DNA of 64,000 nt from Hyphomicrobiales bacterium (GCA_028290285.1 JAQGKD010000003.1:1-64000); one strand, 5' to 3'. Positions 26,498 to 34,914 are shown, counted from the stretch's first letter. The notes: generated by a model from the sequence alone, not told the origin. Numbers and translations: made by a program.

Positions 26498-26884
26498 ATG
26501 ACGACCGAGCCGACGCGAGACTACGAAGCAGATATTCGCAATTGCGTGAGGACGTTCTACGACAAGGCGGCGGCTGACGACCTGATCGGGCCGATTTTCA
26601 AGGGCGTGATCAAGGACTGGGATGCCCATCTGGCGACCATGGACGACTTCTGGTCCAACGCGCTGATCGGCACAGATCGTTACACGGCCGCGCCGTTTCC
26701 GCCCCACCTCAAGCTGCAGATGACCCAGGCGCATTTCGACCGCTGGCGAGACCTGTGGGTTCCCGCCGTGGAGGCGACGCTGCCAGAGCCGTTGCGCACC
26801 AAGGCTCTCTCCATCGGCGAGCACATGGCGCATTGCTGGGGCCGTGCGTATACGTCGATGAAGGCGAAAATGGTTGAGGCGTGA
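26498..26884 (+). CDS. Group III truncated haemoglobin
   Basis: Truncated globin of 128 residues. Pattern seen: VRTFYDKAAADDLIGPIF at helix A-B, DWDAHLATMDDFWSNALIG, and MTQAHFDRWRDLW, where H79 is the expected proximal haem ligand. Group III truncated globins bind O2 or NO and are linked to NO/peroxide protection or oxygen handling under low oxygen. GGAGG lies 5 nt before ATG 26498. It is a single-gene unit, followed by a strong hairpin at 26946. Confidence 0.9.
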   Translation: MTTEPTRDYEADIRNCVRTFYDKAAADDLIGPIFKGVIKDWDAHLATMDDFWSNALIGTDRYTAAPFPPHLKLQMTQAHFDRWRDLWVPAVEATLPEPLRTKALSIGEHMAHCWGRAYTSMKAKMVEA

Positions 26885-26945
26885 GGTTTCGGCGGCGACC
26901 GGTGAGCGTCTCGTCGCATTCCTTTCCGATCGCAAACCGTGCAGT

Positions 26946-26972
26946 GTCTCCCCCCATTTTCAGGGGGGAGAC
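26946..26972. terminator. Perfect C/G-run hairpin downstream of the globin gene
   Basis: A 10-bp perfect stem (GTCTCCCCCC 26946-26955 with GGGGGGAGAC 26963-26972) closes the loop ATTTTCA. It has no T-tract, so it may be a dispersed repeat or RNA-stability element instead of a terminator. Two similar elements occur at 31226 and 62680. Confidence 0.5.
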
Positions 26973-27127
26973 CATTGCGGGAACACCCGTATGATCGAGA
27001 CCGTTCTAATACGAATCGGATTTTTCCATTGCTCGATCGTTTTTTCAAAACTTGTCGCGCGGCGTTTGTCCGTACCCTTGGCTCAAAGGTTTCCCTGCAC
27101 GACCAGGAGCCGCCCGGGGAAGCCGAC

Positions 27128-28060
27128 GTGGCTCGGGGCAAGCCGTTGCTCGCCACATCGCGCCGCTCGGCGATCCTGATACTGGGAATGCATCGCAGCG
27201 GAACGTCGGTCATGACTCGCATGGTCGGGCTGATGGGCGCGGCCTTGCCCAAGGACCCGCTTCCACCCAGTTCCGATAATGAGGAAGGCTTCTGGGAGTC
27301 CGCGACGTTGGTGGGTATCCACGACCAGCTTCTGGAGGCTGTCGACAGTGTATGGTTCGATCCGCTGCCACTCTCGTTGCGGTCGATCCCCCCCGATCTG
27401 CTTAGCGATTGGAAGGAGCGCATTTCCAGCGCGCTCGTGCAGGTTTACGGCCAGGCTGACTGTTTCGTTGTAAAGGATCCCCGCCTGTGCAGGCTGGTTC
27501 CCCTCTACCGTGAAATCCTGACGTCCATGGACATCGATGTCCGGGTCGTTTTGGTTAGCCGCCCGCCGTCTGAGGTCGCAGCGTCCCTGCTTAGCAGGGA
27601 TCAGATCTCAGCGAATCTCGCAGGCGTTCTCTGGGCCCGCCATATGCGCGACGCCGAGAGGGAAACCCGGAATCTGCCGCGCGTGATGGTGACCTATTCG
27701 GAGTTGATGCGGGATTGGCGCCCGGCGGCGGCAAGACTGTGTCTGGCCTGTCCCGGCCTGTCCGCCGCAGACGAGTCGGGTATCGACGCGGCCTTCCGCC
27801 CCGATCTCCGGCATCATCGCAGGGGCGTCCCGCCCGGCAGCGACGCCGATTTGTTCGCCCATCTCGATAGGCTCGAAAAAGCTCTCGGCCTTTTGCGCCA
27901 ACGCAACGGTGCACAGGAATGGCGTGAGATCGATGCAATCGGATCGCAGATCGATGGATGGACCTCTACCCATGCCGATGCGCTTGCCGACGAGTATTTT
28001 TGCCGCAGGAAGCTGCCAGCGCCAATGGACTGGGGCCGGGACGAATTGCTCGCGTCATGA
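27128..28060 (+). CDS. Sulfotransferase family protein
   Basis: Protein of about 310 residues with the sulfotransferase PAPS-binding loop AILILGMHRSGTSVMTRM near residues 15-33 and a second PAPS-contact stretch VVLVSRPPSEVAASL. Such enzymes move sulfate from PAPS to sugars, lipids or proteins; some relatives are glycan-modifying. I chose the GTG at 27128, with GGGGA 7 nt upstream, because it starts shortly before the P-loop as in relatives. The frame itself extends back to 26939. The acceptor is unknown and no polysaccharide cluster is nearby. Confidence 0.75.
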   Translation: MARGKPLLATSRRSAILILGMHRSGTSVMTRMVGLMGAALPKDPLPPSSDNEEGFWESATLVGIHDQLLEAVDSVWFDPLPLSLRSIPPDLLSDWKERISSALVQVYGQADCFVVKDPRLCRLVPLYREILTSMDIDVRVVLVSRPPSEVAASLLSRDQISANLAGVLWARHMRDAERETRNLPRVMVTYSELMRDWRPAAARLCLACPGLSAADESGIDAAFRPDLRHHRRGVPPGSDADLFAHLDRLEKALGLLRQRNGAQEWREIDAIGSQIDGWTSTHADALADEYFCRRKLPAPMDWGRDELLAS

Positions 28061-28078
28061 CACAGACCCGGCATGAAA

Positions 28079-28106
28079 ACGCCCCGCCCTTGAGGGCGGA
28101 GGCGTC
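28079..28106. terminator. Hairpin between convergent genes
   Basis: A GC-rich imperfect stem (CGCCCCGCCC with GGGCGGAGGCG, one bulge, loop TTGA) lies between the sulfotransferase and aldolase stops. It could stop transcription from both sides, but no T-tract follows. Confidence 0.4.
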
Positions 28107-28129
28107 TGAACCAGGCTTGAAGAGCGCGA

Positions 28130-28984
28130 TCAGCGGCCGACGAGCTTGCGCGTGTTGTCCAGCGTCGAATAGCTGCGCGGCGCAGCGCACATCAGGTAGC
28201 GATAGCCTTCGCTCAGCACGCGCTCGGCGTTGGCCCCCGAGACATGCGGGTGGCCGACGATGACATTGTGCTTCTTGCAGGTGGCGACGACCTGCGCCAT
28301 CGCGTCGAGCACGACCTTGTGCTCCGTCTGGCGGGGGTAGCCCAGTTCCTGGCTGAGATCGCCTTCGCCGATGAGGATGACGCCGATGCCGGGGACGTTC
28401 TTCAACATGTCGTCGAGGTTCTCGATGCCGGCCGTATCCTCGATCTGGATGACGACGAGGACTTCACCCTTGGGCGCGAGCGGCCAGACGTCCGCGACGT
28501 TGTAATATTCCTGCTGGCTCAGGCCCCAGTAGCGGCAGGCCTGCATGGGGCCGTCGCCACGGATGCCGGCGGGCTCATAGAGCGGCTTGTCCTTGAGGCG
28601 GGGATAGCGGCAGGCGGAGACCGCGTTATAGGCTTCTTCCACCGTGCTGATGTGGGGCCAGACGATACCGTAGCAGCCCAGATCCAGCGCCTGCTTGGCG
28701 AGAAACTGGTTCTTCTCGATGCCGTTGGCGGGGATGCGTGCGGTGGGCGTCACCATCGGTGCGACGCCGTTCTTGGCGATCTGGCCCCGGTTCAGCATGT
28801 ATTGCAGGGAATGACGCAGGGCGGTGATGTCCCAGGCCTGATGCTCCCCCTCGAAGACGACGCCGTCATAGTTCGACTGCGCCAGCTGCACGGCCGTGTC
28901 GATCTCCATGGGCACGAAGGTCGAAAAAGAATGCTGGCCGGATTCGAGTGCGCGAATGATGCCGTTCAGGCGGGGCTGGGACAT
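28130..28984 (-). CDS. HpcH/HpaI family class II aldolase/lyase
   Basis: Metal-dependent aldolase-fold enzyme of 284 residues. The general-base histidine H48 lies in FEGEHQAW. The metal ligands are E182 in VIQIEDTAG and D209 in GEGDLSQELG. The family cleaves 4-hydroxy-2-oxo acids to pyruvate or oxaloacetate plus an aldehyde or keto acid. It follows the LigJ-type hydratase on the same strand, so it may cleave that enzyme's hydroxy-keto-acid product. GGAGG is 6 nt before ATG 28984. The exact substrate is not predictable, as this subfamily differs from HpaI by its longer mid-region. Confidence 0.87.
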   Translation of the reverse strand: MSQPRLNGIIRALESGQHSFSTFVPMEIDTAVQLAQSNYDGVVFEGEHQAWDITALRHSLQYMLNRGQIAKNGVAPMVTPTARIPANGIEKNQFLAKQALDLGCYGIVWPHISTVEEAYNAVSACRYPRLKDKPLYEPAGIRGDGPMQACRYWGLSQQEYYNVADVWPLAPKGEVLVVIQIEDTAGIENLDDMLKNVPGIGVILIGEGDLSQELGYPRQTEHKVVLDAMAQVVATCKKHNVIVGHPHVSGANAERVLSEGYRYLMCAAPRSYSTLDNTRKLVGR

Positions 28985-29029
28985 GCTGGTCCTCCAGATG
29001 GATCGGGCGGGAAGGGCGGGAACGAGGGA

Positions 29030-29059
29030 GGGCGGTTCCGTTGAGGAAACCGCCCTTTT
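29030..29059. terminator. Hairpin between ligJ-like and aldolase genes
   Basis: A 10-bp stem with one bulge (29030-29039 with 29045-29055) is followed on the plus strand by TTTT. Read on the minus strand it lies between two co-directional genes and could lower expression of the aldolase or protect the upstream mRNA. Confidence 0.45.
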
Positions 29060-29069
29060 CACGGGTGGA

Positions 29070-30110
29070 TCAGGCAGTCTTGCCGGGGAAGCCGCGCTTC
29101 TTCAGCAGGGCGTCGAGGCGCGGATAGACTGTGCGCGCATTACCCTCGAAGATCTTGTAGCGGCTCTCTTCGCTCAGGCCGGTGACCTGGTCGACGTAGC
29201 GGCGCGTGTCATCGAAGTAATGGCCGGTCTCGGGATCGATGCCCTGCACCGCGCCAATCATCTCGGAGGCGAAGAGGATGTTGTCGATCGGCACCACGCG
29301 GGTCAGCAGCTCGATGCCCGGCAGATGATAGACGCAGGTGTCGAAATAAACGTTCTTCATCAGATATTCGACGAGCGGCGGCTTTTTCATCATCATGCTG
29401 AGGCCACGGTAGCGGCCCCAATGATAGGGAACAGCGCCGCCGCCGTGCGGGATGACGAATTTCAGCGTCGGGAAATCCTTGAACAGATTGCCCTGAATCA
29501 GCTGCATGAACACCGTCGTGTCGGCATTGATGTAATGCGCGCCGGTGGCGTGGAAGTTCGGGTTGCAGGAGCCGGTGACGTGGATCATCGCGGGGATGTC
29601 CAGTTCCACCAGCTTCTCGTAGATCGGGTACCAGTAGCGGTCCGTCATCGGCGGATCGGTCCAGTAGCCGCCCGACGGATCGGGGTTCAGGTTCACGCCG
29701 ACGAAGCCGAGCTCATTGACCATGCGCTCCAGCTCGGGAAGGCAATTCTTCGGCGAGACTCCGGGCGATTGCGGCAGCTGGCCCACGCCGATGAAATTGT
29801 CGGGCAGCAGGGTGCAGATGCGATGAATGAGATCGTTGTTCAGCGTCGTCCATTCGCGGCTGATGTGCTCGGGGCCGACGTGGTGGCCCATGCCCGAGGC
29901 GCGCGGGGAGAAGATGGTGAGGTCGCTCCCGCGATCCTTCTGGAAGGCGAGCTGACGCTGCACGCTGGCGATGAGCTGCTCGTCGGTGATGCCGAGATCG
30001 GTCGTCGTGGGCTTGCGGGTCGCATCGACGAGGCCGGCGAGCTGCTTGTCGCGGAAGGCGAAGAGAGCCGGCGGCTCGGTCGTGTAATGGCCGTGGATGT
30101 CGATGATCAT
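29070..30110 (-). CDS. ligJ: 4-oxalomesaconate hydratase-like amidohydrolase
   Basis: Amidohydrolase-2 family enzyme of 346 residues, closely patterned on LigJ of the protocatechuate 4,5-cleavage pathway. LigJ adds water to 4-oxalomesaconate to give 4-carboxy-4-hydroxy-2-oxoadipate. Predicted zinc site: H6 and H8 in IDIHGHYT, H177 in MIHVTGSC and E283 in ASEMIGA; H222 lies in the IPHGGGAVPYHWGR stretch. RGSDLTIFSPRAS and NLNPDPSGGYW are further shared blocks. ATG 30110 is the family start, with GAGGG upstream. No ligA/ligB dioxygenase or ligI/ligK gene is in the window, so the partners must lie elsewhere or the substrate differs. Confidence 0.88.
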   Translation of the reverse strand: MIIDIHGHYTTEPPALFAFRDKQLAGLVDATRKPTTTDLGITDEQLIASVQRQLAFQKDRGSDLTIFSPRASGMGHHVGPEHISREWTTLNNDLIHRICTLLPDNFIGVGQLPQSPGVSPKNCLPELERMVNELGFVGVNLNPDPSGGYWTDPPMTDRYWYPIYEKLVELDIPAMIHVTGSCNPNFHATGAHYINADTTVFMQLIQGNLFKDFPTLKFVIPHGGGAVPYHWGRYRGLSMMMKKPPLVEYLMKNVYFDTCVYHLPGIELLTRVVPIDNILFASEMIGAVQGIDPETGHYFDDTRRYVDQVTGLSEESRYKIFEGNARTVYPRLDALLKKRGFPGKTA

Positions 30111-30358
30111 GTGTGACAGCCCTCTCCTTGCAAACCCGATCGGCGCTGGCGCCCTCGGGTCCTTGTTTCGCGGGGCGCTCATGCGCTGCCGCCTCAGCCG
30201 TTTTGCCGACTTTCGATCTGTCTAGTCAGGCCCGGCGGGGTTGGCAAGCGCGTGCGGGCCAGAGCCGCCCGGAGGGTTTGCCCGCATTGACAAATTTCGG
30301 CTCCGCCCTGAAATGTCGGGCCTCGCTCCGGCCTCCCGTTCTCACGAAAGCCCTGCTC

Positions 30359-31207
30359 ATGCCGACAGAAATCATCGATGGAATTTCCACCCGTTACGAG
30401 TTGATGGGCTCGGGGCCGCCGCTGCTGATGTTCTCGCCGGGCGGGTTCGACGCGACCATCGAGAAATGGTCGGGGCTCGGCATCTACGCCAAGACCAAGC
30501 CGCTCGACCATCTGACCAGGCACTATACCTGCATTACCTTCGACCGCCGTGAATGCGGCCAGTCGGGCGGCCGGGTCGAGCGCGTCACCTGGGCCGATTT
30601 CGTGCGGCAGGGGCGGCTCCTGCTCGATCACCTGGGCATCGACAAGGCCCATATCATGGGCGGCTGCATGGGTTGCTGCCCGGTCATGGCCTTTGGCGTC
30701 GCGCACCCGGAGCGGGTGCTGTCCATGGTGCTCTACTGGCCGGTGGGCGGCGTGAAATACCGCATCAGCGGCCACCAGCGTTTCGCCGAACATCTGGCCT
30801 ATGTGCACCAGAGCGGGTTGCAGGCGGTGGTCGATCTCGTCCAGCGTGACGGAAAGGCCTTCGGCGCGGACCCGCGCGGCGGCCCCTGGGCCTCGGTCAT
30901 CAAGGCCGATGCCGGTTTCGCGCAGACCTATGCGCAGATGGATGTCGAGAAATACAAGCTGACGCTGGTCGGCATGGTGCGCGGCCTGATGGACCGCGAC
31001 ACCGCGCCGGGCGCCGAGCCCGAGGACCTGCTGCGCTGCGACCTCCCCGCGATCATCGTACCGGGCGCCGACGCCTCGCACGCGACCTCGGCGGCGCGCT
31101 ATCTGCAGGAGTGCCTGCCAAAGTCGAAATACTGGGACATGCCGGTGGCCGGGCAGACCGAAGAGGCGACGGCGAAGCAGCTGCTGGAGTTCTTGGCCAG
31201 CGTTTGA
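30359..31207 (+). CDS. Alpha/beta hydrolase with cysteine at the nucleophile elbow
   Basis: Alpha/beta-hydrolase fold protein of 282 residues. The oxyanion stretch is LLMFSPGGF, and DRRECGQSGG follows strand 4. The nucleophile elbow reads GGCMGCC (101-107), so C103 replaces the usual serine, as in dienelactone hydrolases. A distal D and H (GADASHAT) could complete the triad. It is transcribed divergently from the LigJ gene and may open a lactone or hydrolyse a ring-fission product. The ribosome site before ATG 30359 is weak. Confidence 0.82.
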   Translation: MPTEIIDGISTRYELMGSGPPLLMFSPGGFDATIEKWSGLGIYAKTKPLDHLTRHYTCITFDRRECGQSGGRVERVTWADFVRQGRLLLDHLGIDKAHIMGGCMGCCPVMAFGVAHPERVLSMVLYWPVGGVKYRISGHQRFAEHLAYVHQSGLQAVVDLVQRDGKAFGADPRGGPWASVIKADAGFAQTYAQMDVEKYKLTLVGMVRGLMDRDTAPGAEPEDLLRCDLPAIIVPGADASHATSAARYLQECLPKSKYWDMPVAGQTEEATAKQLLEFLASV

Positions 31208-31225
31208 CGGGCTGAACGTACAAGT

Positions 31226-31250
31226 CCCCCTCCCGCTTGTGGGGAGGGGG
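31226..31250. repeat. C/G-run intergenic palindrome
   Basis: A 9-bp perfect stem (CCCCCTCCC 31226-31234 with GGGAGGGGG 31242-31250) lies between two convergent genes. It resembles the elements at 26946 and 62680 and may be a dispersed REP-like or terminator element. Confidence 0.55.
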
Positions 31251-31260
31251 CAGGTCGTTC

Positions 31261-32208
31261 TCACCCCACCAGATCGCGCGTCCCCTCGGCAAAGATCTCT
31301 TCCGCGGTGAAGCGCCGGTCGATGATCTTCTGCTCGGTCGCGTATTGGATGATCGCTTCGATCATGGCGCGGTTGGGCTCGATGCCGTAGGGCATCGGAT
31401 CCTTGCCGGTGATCTCCATGATCTTCTGGGCGGTCTGGTCCATCTTGCTCGGCTCGCTGATCTCGCCCTTCCGAAGCTTTTCGACATAGAGCTGCTTGGC
31501 CTTGGCAAAGGTCTCAAAAATGTCCTTCGCCAGACCCGGATGCTGCGCCAGCAATTCGTCGCGCACCACCAGCGTGTGGTTGATGGGATAATGGCCGCGC
31601 GTGCGCAGGGCCTCGAAGCCGACTTTTGCGGCGTCGGGGATCAGCGTCTTGATGTCGGGATTGTCGATCACGAGGCCGCTGGCGGCGGCGAGTTCGCCCG
31701 ACAGCAGCATCTCCTCGATCGTCTTGCCCTTCTCGATCGGAACGACATTGCCCGGCGCTCTATATTCGGCGACGTGCTCGTCGCCCGAGAGCACCCAGGT
31801 GATCTTGGAGAGATCGACTCCATATTCGTGTTGCAAAATGGAGCGCGCCCAGACGCCCGCCGTCACCGTATAGCCCCGGTTGACGCCGACTTTCTTGCCT
31901 TCCAGCTGCTTGGGATCGGTGATCCCAAGCTTCGTGTTGGTGACGATGGCGCCGTGGTGGAAGGCGCGCATCAGGAAGACCGGGATGGCGGTGATCTTCT
32001 TGCCGTTCGCCTTGGCGCAGAGGTAGGTCGTGATCGCCATTTCGGAAATGTCGAACTCGGAGCCGCGCACCATGCGGCGGAAGGCCTGGATGATCTGGGG
32101 CACCTCTTCGAAGTCGAAGTCGAAGGTCTGCGGACGGATCGTGCCGTCTTTCAGGGCCTGCGTGTGGCCGAGGGTCTGGATGGCGGTTTTCAGTTTCAGG
32201 TCGGACAT
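31261..32208 (-). CDS. 4,5-dihydroxyphthalate decarboxylase-like protein (paralogue A)
   Basis: Protein of 315 residues in the periplasmic-binding-protein-like family that contains 4,5-dihydroxyphthalate decarboxylase (Pht5). The family start LKTAIQTLGHTQALKDGTI, and FRRMVRGSEFDISEMAITTY, are clear. There is no signal peptide, which argues for a cytoplasmic enzyme rather than a transport receptor. The start ATG 32208 (MSDLKLK) has GAGAG 7 nt upstream. It lies 40 nt after paralogue B on the same strand. Reaction on dihydroxyphthalate or a related ortho-diacid is a guess from the family name and the neighbours. Confidence 0.78.
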   Translation of the reverse strand: MSDLKLKTAIQTLGHTQALKDGTIRPQTFDFDFEEVPQIIQAFRRMVRGSEFDISEMAITTYLCAKANGKKITAIPVFLMRAFHHGAIVTNTKLGITDPKQLEGKKVGVNRGYTVTAGVWARSILQHEYGVDLSKITWVLSGDEHVAEYRAPGNVVPIEKGKTIEEMLLSGELAAASGLVIDNPDIKTLIPDAAKVGFEALRTRGHYPINHTLVVRDELLAQHPGLAKDIFETFAKAKQLYVEKLRKGEISEPSKMDQTAQKIMEITGKDPMPYGIEPNRAMIEAIIQYATEQKIIDRRFTAEEIFAEGTRDLVG

Positions 32209-32248
32209 CGGGCGTCTCTCCAATTGGATTTTTCTTGATGGCTAGAGA

Positions 32249-33235
32249 TCAGACCTTCAGCGGGTCGATCCAGGCGTCTTCCAGCGCCACGCGCTTGGGG
32301 ATGAGTCCCTGCTTCCAGGCGGTGTCCTCGAGCTTCAGGATGGTCGGCAGGTTTGCCTCCATGCCGTAGGGGAGGGGGTCGGGGCCGACGATCTGCGAGA
32401 TCTTCCTGTACTTCTTCTCGTTCGGGCCATCGATCTCGCCGCTCGCCATGCGGGCGAGCCAATCCTGCTTGGCGGTCTCGAAGGCGTCGTGCAGAGAGCG
32501 GGCGACCCAGGGGTGCTCGGCGAGAACCGCGTCCTTCACGACGATGGTCGCGTGCATCGGATAGATGCCGGTGCGCTTGTACCATTCGGCCTCGCGCTCA
32601 TGGGCGTCGGGGAAGAGATCGGGCCACATGCTCGTGTCCTCGGTCTTCCAGCCGCCGGCGGGATCGCCCGAGCGGCCGATGCCGGCATTTGCGGCGAAGC
32701 CGGCGGCGAGTTCCCCCGCCTTCATCATGGCGAAGAGCGAGCTGCCCTTGGGCGCGTGCTCGACATTGGACGGGAGTTTCAGCTGCTGCACATGCTCCTC
32801 GTCGTCCACCACCCAAGTGACCTTGGACGTGTCCATGCCGAATTCGTCGATGAAAATGCCGCGCGTCCAGACGCCCGTCGTCACCGAATAGGCGCGCACG
32901 CCGACCTTCTTACCTTCGAGGTCTTTCGGGTGCTTGATGCCGAGTTCCGGGCGCACCAGCAGGCCGCCGTGGTGGAAGTGGCGCGTCACGAAGATCGGCA
33001 GGGCGACGAAGGGGGCGCCATAGGCGCGGGCGATCATGTAGGTCGTCGGTGCGATCTCGCAGACGTCGAACTCGACCTGCCGGACCATGCGCCGGTAGGC
33101 GGCGATCTGCGGCACGACGGTGATGAACTCCGGCTCGACGCCCTCGATTGGAATAGAGCCGTTCCGTATGGCGGCGGTGTGGGGATATTCGGCGATGGCG
33201 ATTTCGAGCGGAATTTTCTTGGCCAAGTTTTTCAC
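32249..33235 (-). CDS. 4,5-dihydroxyphthalate decarboxylase-like protein (paralogue B)
   Basis: Protein of 328 residues, same family as the following gene. The shared pattern includes YRRMVRQVEFDVCEIAPTTY, LEGKKVGVRAYSVTTGVW and PYGMEANLPTI. It also lacks a signal peptide. It starts with GTG at 33235 without a clear ribosome site and carries an insertion around 185-210 (RSGDPAGGWKTEDTSMWPDL) absent from paralogue A. Tandem divergence suggests two substrates or a heteromeric enzyme. A cytoplasmic binding role cannot be excluded. Confidence 0.78.
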   Translation of the reverse strand: MKNLAKKIPLEIAIAEYPHTAAIRNGSIPIEGVEPEFITVVPQIAAYRRMVRQVEFDVCEIAPTTYMIARAYGAPFVALPIFVTRHFHHGGLLVRPELGIKHPKDLEGKKVGVRAYSVTTGVWTRGIFIDEFGMDTSKVTWVVDDEEHVQQLKLPSNVEHAPKGSSLFAMMKAGELAAGFAANAGIGRSGDPAGGWKTEDTSMWPDLFPDAHEREAEWYKRTGIYPMHATIVVKDAVLAEHPWVARSLHDAFETAKQDWLARMASGEIDGPNEKKYRKISQIVGPDPLPYGMEANLPTILKLEDTAWKQGLIPKRVALEDAWIDPLKV

Positions 33236-33248
33236 CGTTCAGTTTGCG

Positions 33249-33602
33249 TCAGCAGCAGTCGCAGCCCATCCCCTCAGGAACGATCAGCGCATTTTTCATC
33301 CATGACGGCGGCAGATCGTCCTCCACGACCTGCTCCACCGGCTTGAAGAACTTGTAATGACGCCGCTGGCCATCCTCTGTCCAGAAGGCGAGGACGGTTT
33401 CGAGCGGCGGGCAGCCCGGCAGGGCGCATTCGAGTTCGGTCACCATGACGGTGTCGTCCTCGGTCAGGCGAAAGCGCGCGCGTGCCCAGCCCTTCACGCG
33501 GGCCAGAGCCTCGCGGTGGGCGGCGCTCTTCTTCTGCGTCCCGAGACGCAGGGCTACGCCTTGCGTACGGTCCACGCGTTCGGGCTTCAGGTCGATGTTC
33601 AT
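33249..33602 (-). CDS. Small protein of unknown function ending in Cys-Asp-Cys-Cys
   Basis: Protein of 117 residues starting MNIDLKPERVDRTQGVALR. It is soluble, with basic first half and an ordered second half (TVMVTELECALPGCPPLETV, then HYKFFKPVEQVVEDDLPPSW). Five cysteines are notable: two in ECALPGC and three in the final GCDCC. The C-terminal trio could bind a metal or cluster. It lies 13 nt before the paralogue B gene on the same strand and is probably its first co-transcribed partner. I do not recognise the family. Confidence 0.7.
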   Translation of the reverse strand: MNIDLKPERVDRTQGVALRLGTQKKSAAHREALARVKGWARARFRLTEDDTVMVTELECALPGCPPLETVLAFWTEDGQRRHYKFFKPVEQVVEDDLPPSWMKNALIVPEGMGCDCC

Positions 33603-33738
33603 TCTCCCAAGATCTAGCCGTCCGCCCCGCTCAGGTCCAGAGGACAGGCAAACCACCGGCCCTGCGGACAAAACGCGCTTGACCCGCCACGAGCCCGCAA
33701 GATACGAAGTGGCCCTCTACAACGAAAGGGGAAACGTC

Positions 33739-34854
33739 ATGGTGGAAAAAGTTCTTGCTTCGGTGAAAACGGGCGCGAACAAGCTCGAGATCCGCGAGTT
33801 CCCCATGCCGGAGATCCCGATCGACGGCGCGCTCATGAAGATGGAAGTCGCCGGCATCTGCGGCACCGACGTCAAGATGTTCAAGGACCCGCTCAAGGGC
33901 GGCCCCGTCATCATGGGCCACGAGAACATCGGTTATATTGCCAAGGCAGGCCGCGAGTTCACGAACCGCAAGGGCTTCAAAGAAGGCGATCTCGTCTTCG
34001 TCGAGCACTATGTCTCCTGCGGCAAGTGCGAATGGTGCCATCTCGGCCAGTATCGCCATTGCGAGGCTACCGACTGGCGCTACAATCCCAACGGCATCCG
34101 CTACGGCTACACGACCTGCGACAACCCTCCGCACCTCTGGGGCGGCTTTGCGCAGTATGTCTACCTGCCGTGGAACTCGGTCGTTCATAAGGTCCCCGCC
34201 GGCGTCTCGCCGGAACTCGCGGGCCTCGTCACGCCGATGGCCAATGGCATTGAATGGGCGCTTTTCGACTGCAACGTCGGCTATAACTCGACCGTCCTGA
34301 TCCAAGGTCCGGGGCAGCAGGGCCTCTCGCAGACCATCGCCTGCAAGCAGGCAGGTGCATCGCTCATCATCGTCACCGGCACCACCAAGGACAAGGCGCG
34401 CATGGACTGCGCCCTGAAGCTCGGCGCCGACTATGTGATCGACGTCCAGACGGAAAATCCGCTGGAGCGCATCATGGAGATCACTGGTGGCAAGGGCGTC
34501 GACGTGGCGCTCGATTGCACGGCCGGCGCAGGCACGGCGCCGATCCTTCTCGGCATCGAAGCCCTGAAGCGCAAGGGCGGCACCATGATCATCCAGGGCG
34601 AGATGGCCGAATTCCCGAACTTCCCGGTCGGCAAGATGACCGTGAAATACATCACGCTGAAGAGCGCGCGCGGCCACAGCTACAAGGCTTGCGAGCTGGC
34701 TCTGGAGCAGTTGGCTTCCAAGCGCTTCCCGATCGACATGATGACGACGCATCGCTTCGGCCTGAAGGATGCGGAATATGCGATCAAGTCCGTCGGCGGC
34801 ATGGGCGCGAAGGATGTGATCCACGTCTCGCTGATGCCCTGGATGGATCTCTGA
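33739..34854 (+). CDS. Zinc-dependent alcohol dehydrogenase (MDR family)
   Basis: Medium-chain dehydrogenase of 371 residues. Catalytic zinc ligands are C41 in AGICGTD and H61-E62 in MGHENIG. The structural zinc site has C94, C97, C100 and C108. The Rossmann loop is GPGQQG (190-195), so the enzyme uses NAD(P). A sorbitol/threonine-dehydrogenase-like sub-type fits the GHENIG form. AGGGGA is 8 nt before ATG 33739. It is divergent from the decarboxylase-like operon and ends in a strong terminator, so it is a single-gene unit. Confidence 0.92.
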   Translation: MVEKVLASVKTGANKLEIREFPMPEIPIDGALMKMEVAGICGTDVKMFKDPLKGGPVIMGHENIGYIAKAGREFTNRKGFKEGDLVFVEHYVSCGKCEWCHLGQYRHCEATDWRYNPNGIRYGYTTCDNPPHLWGGFAQYVYLPWNSVVHKVPAGVSPELAGLVTPMANGIEWALFDCNVGYNSTVLIQGPGQQGLSQTIACKQAGASLIIVTGTTKDKARMDCALKLGADYVIDVQTENPLERIMEITGGKGVDVALDCTAGAGTAPILLGIEALKRKGGTMIIQGEMAEFPNFPVGKMTVKYITLKSARGHSYKACELALEQLASKRFPIDMMTTHRFGLKDAEYAIKSVGGMGAKDVIHVSLMPWMDL

Positions 34855-34874
34855 TCCTTCCACAATCTCACAGG

Positions 34875-34908
34875 AAAAAGGGCGCCTCGCGAGAGGCGCC
34901 CTTTTTTG
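34875..34908. terminator. Strong bidirectional intrinsic terminator
   Basis: A 10-bp perfect stem (34879-34888 with 34893-34902, loop GCGA) is flanked by five A residues on the left and six T residues on the right. It can end both the alcohol dehydrogenase transcript and the opposing efflux operon. Confidence 0.92.
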
Positions 34909-34914
34909 TTGGCC

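Noticed and set aside
29070-30110. Generic metal-dependent hydrolase label
   Set aside because: The whole pattern of motifs and metal ligands fits LigJ much better than other amidohydrolases.
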